From contig JBNGDJ010000075.1 of the NCBI GenBank assembly GCA_049974825.1, positions 1 to 12,135 on the forward strand: a stretch of DNA of 12,135 bases, given 5' to 3'. Positions 1 through 6,019 of the stretch are shown here, piece by piece; the stretch's first letter is position 1, and the number at the start of each line of letters is the position of its first letter. The translations under genes and the position numbers were made by a program. This DNA is from JBKHDT01 sp049974825 (GTDB taxonomy: Bacteria; Pseudomonadota; Gammaproteobacteria; Halothiobacillales; Halothiobacillaceae). The notes below the pieces were generated by a model, which was not told the origin of the DNA, did no database searches, and worked only from the letters and a program-made list of their open reading frames with translations.

Positions 1-70
1 GGCTTACGCCATTGTGCGGCAGGGCATCCGTGCCCTGCGCGGGAAGGTCTGCATTTGTGCAGACCTTCCC
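1..70 (+). repeat. Double-hairpin dispersed repeat, copy 1
   Basis: Two adjacent hairpins are visible. The first has an 8-bp stem (19-26 with 31-38) and a four-base loop. The second has a perfect 13-bp stem, GGGAAGGTCTGCA at 41-53 with its complement at 58-70, and a TTTG loop. About 63 of 70 bases match the inverted copy at the right end of the window (12066-12135). The element lies just 3' of lptC, with the long hairpin nearest the gene. It may act as a transcript-end or stability structure, or be a small non-autonomous mobile repeat; the sequence does not decide. It touches the window edge, so it may extend further left. Confidence 0.8.
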
Positions 71-88
71 TAGTGATTCGCCATTTGT

Positions 89-116
89 CTGGGTTCAATC
101 CTCGCCGGGGATGCGC
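89..116. repeat. 28-bp direct repeat, outer copy
   Basis: This is base-for-base identical to 150-177, with 33 bases between the copies. It duplicates the last codons and stop of lptC plus the following few bases, including the GAGGA motif that would serve lptA. It lies between the lptC end and the hairpin repeat at 1-70, so a local tandem duplication accompanied a rearrangement there. Confidence 0.85.
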
Positions 117-149
117 GGAGGCGATGGGCAACGGCGAGTTTGCCTTCAT

Positions 150-177
150 CTGGGTTCAATCCTCGCCGGGGATGCGC
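150..177. repeat. 28-bp direct repeat, inner copy (3' end of lptC)
   Basis: This is the inner copy of the duplication at 89-116. On the minus strand it encodes the last residues of LptC (IPGED and stop), so it is probably the original and 89-116 the derived copy. Confidence 0.85.
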
Positions 178-770
178 ACTTCGGCGTCGGCAGGTTGCTT
201 GTCTGCCGGCGGCAGGTAGCGGTCCCTGACGGCCGGTTGCAGCAGGGTTTCCGCCTCCCGATCAAGGCGCAGGCCCCGCGAGCGACTGGTCCATACCGCC
301 TGCTCGGACATGGTCACCGGCGCTTGTGTCCGGGCGAGCCCTTGCTTGGGCTCAAGGACCAGGTGCTCGGTGGCAAAGGCCAGCGCCTGCATGGGTGGGG
401 CTGCCTCGCGGTCCGCGGTCACGCCGCCGAAGAGGGTGATCCGGGTCAGGCGGTCGTCGGCTTTGCCAGCCGGTGCCTGCAGGTGCCAGGGCACCCGGCG
501 TTCGGGCGCGTCGCCATAATAGTCCACTTGCACCTGCGTCATCTCGTAGGCCTGCTCCGCCTGCAGGTGATCGACCTGTGCGCCCGCAAGCTGCCAGGTC
601 GGCCGTCCCGTCTCGTCGAATCCGGTGGCCCGGAACCCGATCAGGCTGTGATCGACCCGGGGCAGTTCCGTCGGCTGCGAGCTGTCCTGGCCTTCGCGCA
701 GGTTCCACCAGCCGGTGAGGACGACCAAGAGCAGCAACGCAGGCCAGAGCAGGGTTTTCGATGTCGGCAT
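156..770 (-). CDS. lptC: LPS export protein LptC
   Basis: LptC is the bitopic inner-membrane subunit of the Lpt bridge; it takes LPS from LptB2FG and passes it to periplasmic LptA. The 204-residue product is close to the usual length of about 190. It has a short basic start, one membrane segment at about residues 7-22 and a periplasmic domain. The domain opens with the LptC-typical stretch DHSLIGFRATGFDETG and ends in a strand pattern around SRGLRLDREAETLLQPAVRDRY. The gene follows kdsC after 14 bases, in the classical kdsD-kdsC-lptC-lptA order. The ATG at 770 lacks a clear Shine-Dalgarno sequence and may depend on coupling to kdsC. The C-terminal tail (about ADKQPADAEVRIPGED) is somewhat long and contains the inner copy of the 28-base duplication. 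Recognition rests on motif and context and is fairly secure. Confidence 0.88.
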   Translation of the reverse strand: MPTSKTLLWPALLLLVVLTGWWNLREGQDSSQPTELPRVDHSLIGFRATGFDETGRPTWQLAGAQVDHLQAEQAYEMTQVQVDYYGDAPERRVPWHLQAPAGKADDRLTRITLFGGVTADREAAPPMQALAFATEHLVLEPKQGLARTQAPVTMSEQAVWTSRSRGLRLDREAETLLQPAVRDRYLPPADKQPADAEVRIPGED

Positions 771-784
771 GACGATTCGAGCGG

Positions 785-1318
785 TCAGCTCAGGTAGCGG
801 GCGGTGACCCGGTCCCAGCTGCCTTGGGCCTGGAGCAGTACCTCGATAAAGCTCCGGACGGCGCCATCTCCACCGCGCTGCTCGCTGATCCAGTCAGCGT
901 GGGTCTTCACGATTTCCGGCGCATCCGGGACCGTGGCTGCCACCCCGGCCCGTCGCAGCATCGGCAGATCGATGATGTCGTCGCCCATGGCGGCAAATCG
1001 CGCCAGAGGCTCGTCCAGTTTTCCGGCCAGTGATTCGATGGCCTCACCTTTGGTCAGGCTGCCGAGAATGCAGTGCTCAATGCCCAGGTTCGCCGCGCGG
1101 GCCATGACAGCGCCCGACTCGCGCCCGGAGATGATGGCCACCTCGATGCCGGCCGCCTGCGCGAGCTTGATGCCATGACCGTCACGCGAATGAAAAGCCT
1201 TCAGTTCGCGGCCATTGGCATCAAAGTACAGTTTGCCGTCGGTCATTACGCCGTCGACATCCAGCACCAGCACGCGAACCTGGCGCAGTTTTTCCTGAAG
1301 CTCGTCGATTCCCGTCAC
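785..1318 (-). CDS. kdsC: 3-deoxy-D-manno-octulosonate 8-phosphate phosphatase KdsC
   Basis: KdsC hydrolyses Kdo 8-phosphate to Kdo in the cytoplasm, the step before CMP-Kdo formation for the LPS inner core. It is a HAD-family C0 phosphatase. The nucleophile motif LDVDGV has Asp20 and Asp22, motif II is IISGR (Ser64), Lys90 follows, and motif III is GDDIIDLP (Asp113, Asp114, Asp117). There is no cap domain, as expected. I chose the GTG at 1318 as start. It is preceded by AGGA at short spacing and gives 177 residues, normal for KdsC. The frame stays open upstream to a TTG at 1495, but those 59 residues (rich in Arg, His and Asp) look unlike KdsC. The gene lies between kdsD and lptC, supporting the assignment. 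Confidence 0.93.
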   Translation of the reverse strand: MTGIDELQEKLRQVRVLVLDVDGVMTDGKLYFDANGRELKAFHSRDGHGIKLAQAAGIEVAIISGRESGAVMARAANLGIEHCILGSLTKGEAIESLAGKLDEPLARFAAMGDDIIDLPMLRRAGVAATVPDAPEIVKTHADWISEQRGGDGAVRSFIEVLLQAQGSWDRVTARYLS

Positions 1319-1590
1319 TATTCCTGTATTCCTCTGATGCCTGGCATCTCTCGGCCCGAGTTTGCTGGCGTCGGCATTGTCCTCATGATGCGCCTGGCTG
1401 TGGCCACTGCGCACATGGCCATCACGGGTCCGTGGACTGATGCCGGCTTGACGCGTCAGCTCGCGGTCAAGCGCGGCCCATCTTATGCGATTCAATAATT
1501 TGCGCGATCTGTCCGCCGGGGCGTCCCTGCCCCGGCTGGGAATTCCTGCATTTTGCTGGATTCGTGCAGGGATAACCTGTCCGACCTGTC
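1319..1590. other. kdsD-kdsC intergenic gap (272 bp)
   Basis: No convincing gene is seen. The stretch holds a divergent copy of the double-hairpin repeat (1515-1573). It also holds an inverted repeat, GCTTGAC at 1446-1452 with GTCAAGC at 1466-1472, which could be a regulator site or just a hairpin. The kdsC frame continues open through 1319-1495 without recognisable protein features. The gap is much longer than other junctions here, so kdsC-lptC may have its own promoter, though I could not pick a convincing -35/-10 pair. Confidence 0.5.
1515..1573 (+). repeat. Double-hairpin dispersed repeat, divergent copy 2
   Basis: The first hairpin is a perfect 8-bp stem, GCCGGGGC at 1515-1522 with GCCCCGGC at 1529-1536. 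It is followed by GGGAATTCCTGCA and, further on, TGCAGGGAT. ATTCCTGCA at 1542-1550 can pair with TGCAGGGAT at 1565-1573 (one G-U pair). The architecture matches copies 1 and 4: a GC-rich hairpin with a TCC-containing loop, then GGGAA..CTGCA..TGCAG. The sequence has diverged. It sits 3' of kdsD with the second hairpin nearest the gene, so it may attenuate transcription between kdsD and kdsC. Confidence 0.5.
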
Positions 1591-2562
1591 TCAGTCCAGC
1601 CCGGCATGCAGCAGATCGTGCATGTTGAGGGCGCCGAGTACGCGCCGATCCTCGTCCACCACCACCAGGGCGTTGATTTTTCGTGATTCCATCAGGCCCA
1701 GCGCCTCGGCGGCGAGCATCTGTGGCGGGCAGGTTTGTGGATCAGGCGTCATGACCTGTTCGATGGGCAAGTCGAGGACTGCGATATCCCGGTCCAGCAC
1801 CCGCCGCAGATCACCATCGGTAAAGATCCCGAGCAGGCGATTGTCCGCGTCGACAACGCAGGTCATGCCCAAACTCTTGGAGGTGATCTCCATCAGCGCG
1901 TTGCGCAGCAGGGCATGGGACGGAACGCGGGGAATGCGGTCCCCCTGGTGCATGACGTCCTCGACATGCAGCAGCAGGCGCCGGCCCAGCGCTCCGCCAG
2001 GGTGTGCCCGGGCGAAGTCTTCCGGCGTGAATCCGCGGGCGTCCAGCAGGGCTACCGCCAGCGCATCGCCCATGGCCAGCGCTGCGGTCGTGGAGGTCGT
2101 GGGCGCCAGGTTCAGCGGGCAGGCCTCGCGATCCACGCCGACATCCAGGTGCACGGTGGCCGCGCGTGCCAGAGTCGAGTCCGGGCGACCGGTCAGGGCG
2201 ACCATCGACAACCCCAGGCGCTTGATGCCTGGCAGCAGGGCCAGCAGTTCCGATGTCTCGCCGGAATTGGACAGCACCAGCAGCACATCCTGTGCCGTCA
2301 CCATCCCCAGGTCCCCGTGACTGGCCTCGCCGGGATGGACGAAAAAGGCCGGAGTGCCTGTACTCGCCAGCGTTGCGGCGATCTTTCCCCCCACATGGCC
2401 TGACTTGCCCATTCCCGTCACGACCACCCGTCCGCGGCAGCCAAAAAGCAGGTTGCAGGCATCGACAAATTGCTGATCGATCCGGTCGGCAAGTGCCCGG
2501 ATTGCATCGCTTTCAGCGTTCAGCACACTGCGTCCGAGGTCGATCAGGTTGGTTCGATTCAT
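1591..2562 (-). CDS. kdsD: D-arabinose 5-phosphate isomerase KdsD
   Basis: KdsD converts D-ribulose 5-phosphate to D-arabinose 5-phosphate in the cytoplasm, the first committed step towards Kdo for LPS. The 323-residue length matches the family. An N-terminal SIS domain shows GMGKSGH (residues 50-56, Lys53), HPGEASHGDLGM (76-87) and SNSGET (98-103). It also shows NLAPTTSTTA (151-160) and AHPGGALGRRLL (186-197), whose His187 matches the conserved catalytic-region histidine. Two CBS domains follow at about 203-260 and 268-323. It is the first gene of the minus-strand LPS string and is divergent from the mla string, the arrangement known from many gammaproteobacteria. No strong ribosome-binding site precedes the ATG at 2562. 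A candidate promoter lies about 40 bases upstream. Confidence 0.95.
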   Translation of the reverse strand: MNRTNLIDLGRSVLNAESDAIRALADRIDQQFVDACNLLFGCRGRVVVTGMGKSGHVGGKIAATLASTGTPAFFVHPGEASHGDLGMVTAQDVLLVLSNSGETSELLALLPGIKRLGLSMVALTGRPDSTLARAATVHLDVGVDREACPLNLAPTTSTTAALAMGDALAVALLDARGFTPEDFARAHPGGALGRRLLLHVEDVMHQGDRIPRVPSHALLRNALMEITSKSLGMTCVVDADNRLLGIFTDGDLRRVLDRDIAVLDLPIEQVMTPDPQTCPPQMLAAEALGLMESRKINALVVVDEDRRVLGALNMHDLLHAGLD

Positions 2563-2601
2563 GGCGTGAAGGTATCATGTTGCCGCAATTTCGAGGCCCG
2601 G

Positions 2602-2607
2602 ATTGTA
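2602..2607 (-). promoter_or_regulatory. Putative sigma-70 -10 element for kdsD
   Basis: The minus strand reads TACAAT here, one base off the TATAAT consensus, about 40 bases upstream of the kdsD ATG. A weak -35 candidate, TGGAGC, lies 17 bases further upstream and matches TTGACA at only three positions. The call rests on the good -10 and its place in a divergent intergenic region. Confidence 0.4.
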
Positions 2608-2818
2608 GCCGCAGCCCTTCTCCGGCTCCAGAAGGGGCAGCGTTTTCGGGTTGCAGGTCGCCTGCGGTCAGTCTTGGACGCAGTGAAGCGCTGAACCGGG
2701 CTCCACCTTTGGTCCCGAGGGCGTCTGCGTGGCGAGACAGTCGCTGCAAGCGCCTTTGCCCCATCCGGGGCATCCGTGACCACGGCAAGTCAAGGATGGC
2801 CTGGGGTCGAAATGCAAT

Positions 2819-2883
2819 GGCTTGTGCCATTGTGCGGCAGGGCAATCCCTGTCCCAGTCGGGAATCATTGTGCAAAGATTCCC
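2819..2883 (+). repeat. Double-hairpin dispersed repeat, copy 3
   Basis: The first 26 bases (2819-2844) match the outer part of copy 4 at 25 positions and copy 1 at 24, sharing the block GCCATTGTGCGGCAGGGCA. The second half keeps the design but not the sequence: GGGAATC at 2860-2866 pairs with GATTCCC at 2877-2883. The stem has changed on both arms while pairing is kept, which suggests the hairpin is under constraint. Unlike the other copies it lies upstream of genes, in the divergent promoter region. Confidence 0.7.
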
Positions 2884-2884
2884 C

Positions 2885-2906
2885 AGGCGGCGCCGAGGCG
2901 CCGCCT
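2885..2906. repeat. GC-rich palindrome
   Basis: Arms AGGCGGCGCC (2885-2894) and GGCGCCGCCT (2897-2906) are perfect complements around GA. It directly follows the second hairpin of repeat copy 3. It has no T-run, so it is not a standard intrinsic terminator. It could be a 5' leader hairpin or part of the repeat element. Confidence 0.5.
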
Positions 2907-2927
2907 GCCACCGGAACCGCGGGGCGG

Positions 2928-2940
2928 TGTGACAGTCACA
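2928..2940. promoter_or_regulatory. Possible operator palindrome TGTGACAGTCACA
   Basis: This is a perfect 13-base dyad with one central base, 42 bases upstream of the first gene of the mla string. The half-sites recall CRP (TGTGA/TCACA), but the spacer is 3 instead of 6 bases, so a CRP site is unlikely. Binding by another dimeric regulator is inference from symmetry and position. Confidence 0.3.
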
Positions 2941-2965
2941 TCGGGCCGGTCGAAACAGCAACCCT

Positions 2966-2971
2966 GAGGTG
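2966..2971 (+). promoter_or_regulatory. Ribosome-binding site of the SUMF1-like gene
   Basis: GAGGTG lies 11 bases before the ATG at 2983 and supports that start. Confidence 0.6.
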
Positions 2972-2982
2972 CAAGATCTGTC

Positions 2983-3873
2983 ATGAGTGCCCAGCCAGAG
3001 ATGTCAATTCAAGACCCTGCTCCCATCATTGATCGCGGCGAGGATCAAGCCTTCGCCCGCGCCGGACTGGAACAGGCCCAGGCGGCCCGTGAGCATGGCT
3101 GCGAACGGCTTTTCGAGGACCGTCTGGATGATGGCAGCACCGGGCCACGGCTGGCCTTTATTCCGGCGGGGCACTTCGAAATGGGGGCGCCGGCCGGCGA
3201 ATACATGCGTCAGCCGGAGGAGGGGCCGCGGCGCGAGGTCGGTTTTTCCCGGCCCTTTGCCATGACTTGCCTTGCCGTCTCACGGGCGTGGTATTACCGC
3301 TTTGTCGAGGAAAGCGGACGTCGAGCGCCCCGGCCCTATTCCTGGCGTGACCCCAAGTTCCCCGTCTACAACGTCTCATTCTGGGATGCCGAGGCCTTCG
3401 CCGCCTGGCTGAGCGAGCGCACCGGACAGCGCTACCGGCTGCCGACCGAGGCCGAGTGGGAGTACGCCGCTCGGGCGGGCACGGACGCGGCATTTTGCTT
3501 TGGCGAGAAGATCCGCAAGGAAGAGGTGAACTGTGCCGGTGGTTTCCAGTGTACGCGGGGGCTCTTTCTATGCGGGCTTGGCAAGCCGGTGCCGGTGGGC
3601 AGTTTGCCGGCCAATGGCTGGGGCCTGCACGAGGTGCATGGCAATGTTCAGGAATGGACCCTGGATCACTGGAGCAACACGTTGCGCGGGCATCCCACCG
3701 AGGGCAGCAATGCGCATGTGTCGTTCGACAAGCGGGACAAGCGCCGCCGCGTGGTGCGGGGCGGTTCCTGGTTTGACAAGCCGGGCCGCTGCCGCAGCGC
3801 ATCGCGTGCCGCGCGCCACGTCTACGAGTTTGATCTGAACCTTGGTTTTCGCCTGGTCCGGGAGATCGACTGA
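2983..3873 (+). CDS. SUMF1/FGE-family (formylglycine-generating-enzyme-like) protein
   Basis: The 296-residue product has no signal peptide and is probably cytoplasmic. After a polar N-terminus of about 55 residues comes a full SUMF1-type domain. It shows FIPAGHFEMGAP (59-70), PVYNVSFWDAEAFAAWLSER (127-146), RLPTEAEWEYAARAG (152-166) and VPVGSLPANGWGLHEVHGNVQEW (203-225). It ends with VVRGGSWFDKPGRCRSASRAAR (257-278) and LGFRLVRE (287-294). True FGE uses two cysteines five residues apart in this last motif. Here the second aligns with Cys270, but the first position is Asp265, so sulfatase activation by the known mechanism is doubtful. A cluster of cysteines (172, 184, 190, 197) may bind metal. 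Members of this fold also include EgtB- and PvdO-like proteins and non-catalytic relatives. It heads the mla string, two bases before the next gene; a role in envelope lipid transport is only suggested by context. Confidence 0.8.
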   Translation: MSAQPEMSIQDPAPIIDRGEDQAFARAGLEQAQAAREHGCERLFEDRLDDGSTGPRLAFIPAGHFEMGAPAGEYMRQPEEGPRREVGFSRPFAMTCLAVSRAWYYRFVEESGRRAPRPYSWRDPKFPVYNVSFWDAEAFAAWLSERTGQRYRLPTEAEWEYAARAGTDAAFCFGEKIRKEEVNCAGGFQCTRGLFLCGLGKPVPVGSLPANGWGLHEVHGNVQEWTLDHWSNTLRGHPTEGSNAHVSFDKRDKRRRVVRGGSWFDKPGRCRSASRAARHVYEFDLNLGFRLVREID

Positions 3874-3875
3874 CC

Positions 3876-4418
3876 ATGCCCTGCCAGCGATTGCTCATTG
3901 GCCTGCGCCGCTGGGACGACCCGGCACTGGACGGCCTGTTCTATCCCGAGGATCTGCCCGATGGCTGGCGTCTGGATTTCCTTGCGGGCACCACCTCGGC
4001 CATCTGGCTGGAGCCAGGTCAGGTTGACGAGGACGCGCTGGCCGTCATCGCAGACGCGCCGCCATCCCTGCGGGTGGTGATTGAGGCCCCGGAAGACGAG
4101 GCCATGCGCGCCTCTCTCTCGGTCTGGGCATCCGCGCACAAGGAACGGGTGCTGGCGCTGGTCGATGCGCCCTCCGAACTCGCGCCCGGGGTGCGGCATC
4201 TGGACCATGCGCAGATCTGGCATCCGCAGGCCGAGGTGCAGGATGTGCCGGTTGGCGTGATTCCCGCTACCGCCGACCTGCGGGCCTTGCGAGGCTGGGT
4301 GGATGCCTTTGCCGAGGGTCCGGCAGGCGGTGGTTGTGCACTGTTTGTGTCCGGCAGCCCGCCGCCGACCGGCACGCTTGAGAATTTGCGCACCCTCCTT
4401 GAGGTGATGGGCTGGTGA
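3876..4418 (+). CDS. Uncharacterised 180-residue protein, weak DUF72-like N-terminus
   Basis: I do not recognise this gene securely. The start (LLIGLRRWDDPALDGLF, then YPEDLPDGWRLDF) resembles the opening of DUF72 proteins: G-x(3)-W, then FYP-x-x-LP and W-x-L-x-[FY]. The rest is acidic and Ala-rich without clear catalytic residues, and the product is shorter than the usual 240 or more residues of DUF72. There is no signal peptide or membrane segment. It sits between the SUMF1-like gene (2-base gap) and mlaF (4-base GTGA overlap), so it is almost certainly cotranscribed and translationally coupled with mlaF. It could be a reduced DUF72 relative or an unrelated family; the function is unknown. 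Confidence 0.75.
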   Translation: MPCQRLLIGLRRWDDPALDGLFYPEDLPDGWRLDFLAGTTSAIWLEPGQVDEDALAVIADAPPSLRVVIEAPEDEAMRASLSVWASAHKERVLALVDAPSELAPGVRHLDHAQIWHPQAEVQDVPVGVIPATADLRALRGWVDAFAEGPAGGGCALFVSGSPPPTGTLENLRTLLEVMGW

Positions 4419-5242
4419 GCGTGCGCGAACCGGCGGTGGTGTTGGAGGATGTGCATTTCCGACGGGGCGATCGGGTCATCCTCGATGGGGTCAGCATGGC
4501 CTTCCCGCGCGGGCAGGTCACCGCGGTGATGGGTCCCTCCGGAACCGGCAAGACCACCCTGCTGCGTCTTGTCGGCGGGCAGTTGCGTCCCGATGCGGGG
4601 CGTGTGCTGGTCAATGGTGTGGACATTGGCAGGGCGTCGCGGCGGACTCTGTACGCGGCACGCAAGCGGATGGGTGTGTTGTTCCAGAACGGGGCGCTGT
4701 TCACCGACCTGACGGTCTTTGAGAATGTGGCGTTCCCCCTGCGCGAGCACGCGCGCCTGCCCGAGCGGCTGGTAGAAGGCGTGGTGCGCATGAAGCTTGA
4801 GGCCGTGGGGCTTCGCGGGGCGGCTGATCTCATGCCGGCGCAACTTTCCGGGGGGATGGCAAGGCGTGTGGCGCTGGCGCGTGCCATTGCCCTTGATCCG
4901 GACCTGATCCTGTACGATGAGCCCTTCGCCGGGCAGGACCCGATTTCCATGGGCGTGCTTGTGCGCCTGATCCGGTCGCTGAACGAGGCTTTGGGCATGA
5001 GTTCGATCCTGGTGTCCCACGACGTGCCCGAGGTGCTCTCGATCGCCCGGCAGGCCTACGTCATCGCCGATGGCCGCGTGGTGGGCGAGGGCAGCCCCGA
5101 GCAGCTGCGCAACCACGATTCGCCCTGGGTGCGCCAGTTTATCGGGGGCGAGCCTGACGGCCCTTTGCCCTTCCACTATCCGGGGCGGTCACTGGCGGCC
5201 GATTTCGGTCTGGCATCGCCCGCGCCGGGAGCCCGTTCATGA
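4415..5242 (+). CDS. mlaF: Phospholipid ABC transporter ATP-binding protein MlaF
   Basis: MlaF is the cytoplasmic ATPase that powers phospholipid movement by the inner-membrane MlaFEDB complex. The 275-residue product shows Walker A GPSGTGKTT (40-48), Q-loop Gln91, signature LSGGM (144-148), Walker B LILYDEP (164-170) and the H-loop His202. The C-terminal GGEPDGPLPFHYPG (244-257) is characteristic of MlaF and separates it from other ABC ATPases. It starts at a GTG overlapping the previous stop (GTGA at 4415-4418), with GAGGTG eight bases upstream, and ends in an ATGA overlap with mlaE. Length and motifs are normal. Confidence 0.95.
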   Translation: MSVREPAVVLEDVHFRRGDRVILDGVSMAFPRGQVTAVMGPSGTGKTTLLRLVGGQLRPDAGRVLVNGVDIGRASRRTLYAARKRMGVLFQNGALFTDLTVFENVAFPLREHARLPERLVEGVVRMKLEAVGLRGAADLMPAQLSGGMARRVALARAIALDPDLILYDEPFAGQDPISMGVLVRLIRSLNEALGMSSILVSHDVPEVLSIARQAYVIADGRVVGEGSPEQLRNHDSPWVRQFIGGEPDGPLPFHYPGRSLAADFGLASPAPGARS

Positions 5243-6015
5243 ATGCCCTCGCGCGTCTGGGCGCCATGACCCTGGCAGCCCTGGGGCACCTGGGTCGCAT
5301 GGCGCGATTCCTGCCCGGGTTGCTTGCGGCGTCACCATCCGCGCTGCGCAGGCCGGGGATTCTGGTGACCGAGATTTACGCGGTCGGCGTGCTTTCGCTG
5401 GTGATTATCCTGGTCTCGGGTGGGTTCGTGGGCCTGGTGCTCGGCTTGCAGGGCTACCATATCCTCTCGAACTTCGGCGCCGCCGAATCGCTGGGGGTGA
5501 TGGTGGCCCTGTCGCTCGTGCGCGAACTCGGCCCGGTGGTCACTGCGCTGCTGTTTGCTGGTCGCGCCGGTTCGTCGATCACCGCGGAAATCGCGCTGAT
5601 GAAGACGACCGAGCAGCTTTCCGCCATGGAAATGATGGCGGTCGACCCCATGCGGCGCGTGATTGCGCCGCGATTTCTGGCCGCGATTGTGGCCATGCCG
5701 CTGCTCGCGGCGATGTTCAGCGTGGTGGGCATCGTCGGGGGATATTTGATTGGTGGTGTCTGGCTGGGGGTTGACCAGGCCGCCTACTGGGGGCAGATCG
5801 TCCGGCAGGTCGATTTCCAGGACGATATTGTCAACGGGGTGGTCAAGAGTGTGGTTTTCGGGGCTCTGGCCGGCATGATCGCCGTCTTCGAGGGGTACAA
5901 TGCGACTCCCACTTCGCTGGGGATGTCTCGGGCGACCACCCGGACCGTCGTGATTACTTCGCTGGCGATCCTGGGGAGCGACTTCATCCTGACTGCCGTG
6001 ATGTTCGGGAGCTGA
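5239..6015 (+). CDS. mlaE: Phospholipid ABC transporter permease MlaE
   Basis: MlaE is the multi-spanning inner-membrane permease of the Mla transporter; it binds MlaF in the cytoplasm and the MlaD ring in the periplasm. At 258 residues it is the normal family length. It has an amphipathic N-terminus, then hydrophobic segments at about 42-70, 84-108, 145-175 and the C-terminus. The family hallmark GRAGSSITAEIALMKTTEQ (108-126) continues into LSAMEMMAVDPMRRVIAPR (127-145). The ATG overlaps the mlaF stop (ATGA), and mlaD follows after 4 bases. Confidence 0.95.
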   Translation: MNALARLGAMTLAALGHLGRMARFLPGLLAASPSALRRPGILVTEIYAVGVLSLVIILVSGGFVGLVLGLQGYHILSNFGAAESLGVMVALSLVRELGPVVTALLFAGRAGSSITAEIALMKTTEQLSAMEMMAVDPMRRVIAPRFLAAIVAMPLLAAMFSVVGIVGGYLIGGVWLGVDQAAYWGQIVRQVDFQDDIVNGVVKSVVFGALAGMIAVFEGYNATPTSLGMSRATTRTVVITSLAILGSDFILTAVMFGS

Positions 6016-6019
6016 TTGA

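Larger units (their letters stand above)
1..149 (-). pseudogene. lptA-like start stub, runs off the left edge
   Basis: Six bases after the lptC stop is an ATG (147-149), preceded by a GAGGA ribosome-binding motif inside the end of lptC. This is where lptA normally begins. The first 11 codons read MKANSPLPIAS, which could be the start of a signal peptide. The frame then runs into the second copy of the 28-base duplication and into the hairpin repeat. It stays open to the window edge but encodes an Arg/Cys-rich stretch with no hydrophobic core. It is therefore not a functional LptA as it stands. The likeliest reading is the duplicated or displaced start of lptA, with the real gene further left. 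This is inference from position and the visible duplication; no LptA domain can be seen. Confidence 0.3.
2563..2982. other. Divergent intergenic region between kdsD and the mla string
   Basis: I see no real gene in these 420 bases. They hold a kdsD promoter candidate at 2602-2607, a hairpin with a 7-bp stem (2615-2621 with 2630-2636) and a small GCCCC/GGGGC hairpin (2758-2762 with 2767-2771). They also hold repeat copy 3 (2819-2883), a GC-rich palindrome (2885-2906), a TGTGAC-type palindrome (2928-2940) and the ribosome-binding site of the next gene (2966-2971). Both outgoing strings are probably started from here. Confidence 0.6.

Noticed and set aside
89..116. tRNA T-arm-like GGTTCAATCC
   Set aside because: The flanks do not form a T-stem, and no acceptor, D or anticodon arms are present.
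89..177. A minimal CRISPR array (two 28-base repeats, 33-base spacer, GGATTGAAC-like repeat end)
   Set aside because: There are only two units, one repeat is the coding end of lptC, and no cas genes or further repeats are visible. A local duplication is simpler.
12..797. 261-residue open frame on the plus strand
   Set aside because: It lies antisense to lptC, is Arg/Gly/Pro-rich as expected from a high-GC shadow frame, and runs across repeat copy 1.
1319..1495. N-terminal extension of KdsC from a TTG start
   Set aside because: The extra 59 residues do not look like KdsC, and the GTG at 1318 has a nearby AGGA and gives the normal length.
2928..2940. CRP-binding site
   Set aside because: The half-sites TGTGA and TCACA are 3 bases apart instead of 6.
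4019..5176. 385-residue open frame on the minus strand
   Set aside because: It is antisense to mlaF and the 180-residue gene, both of which have clear coding evidence or tight operon spacing. Its composition is that of a high-GC shadow frame.
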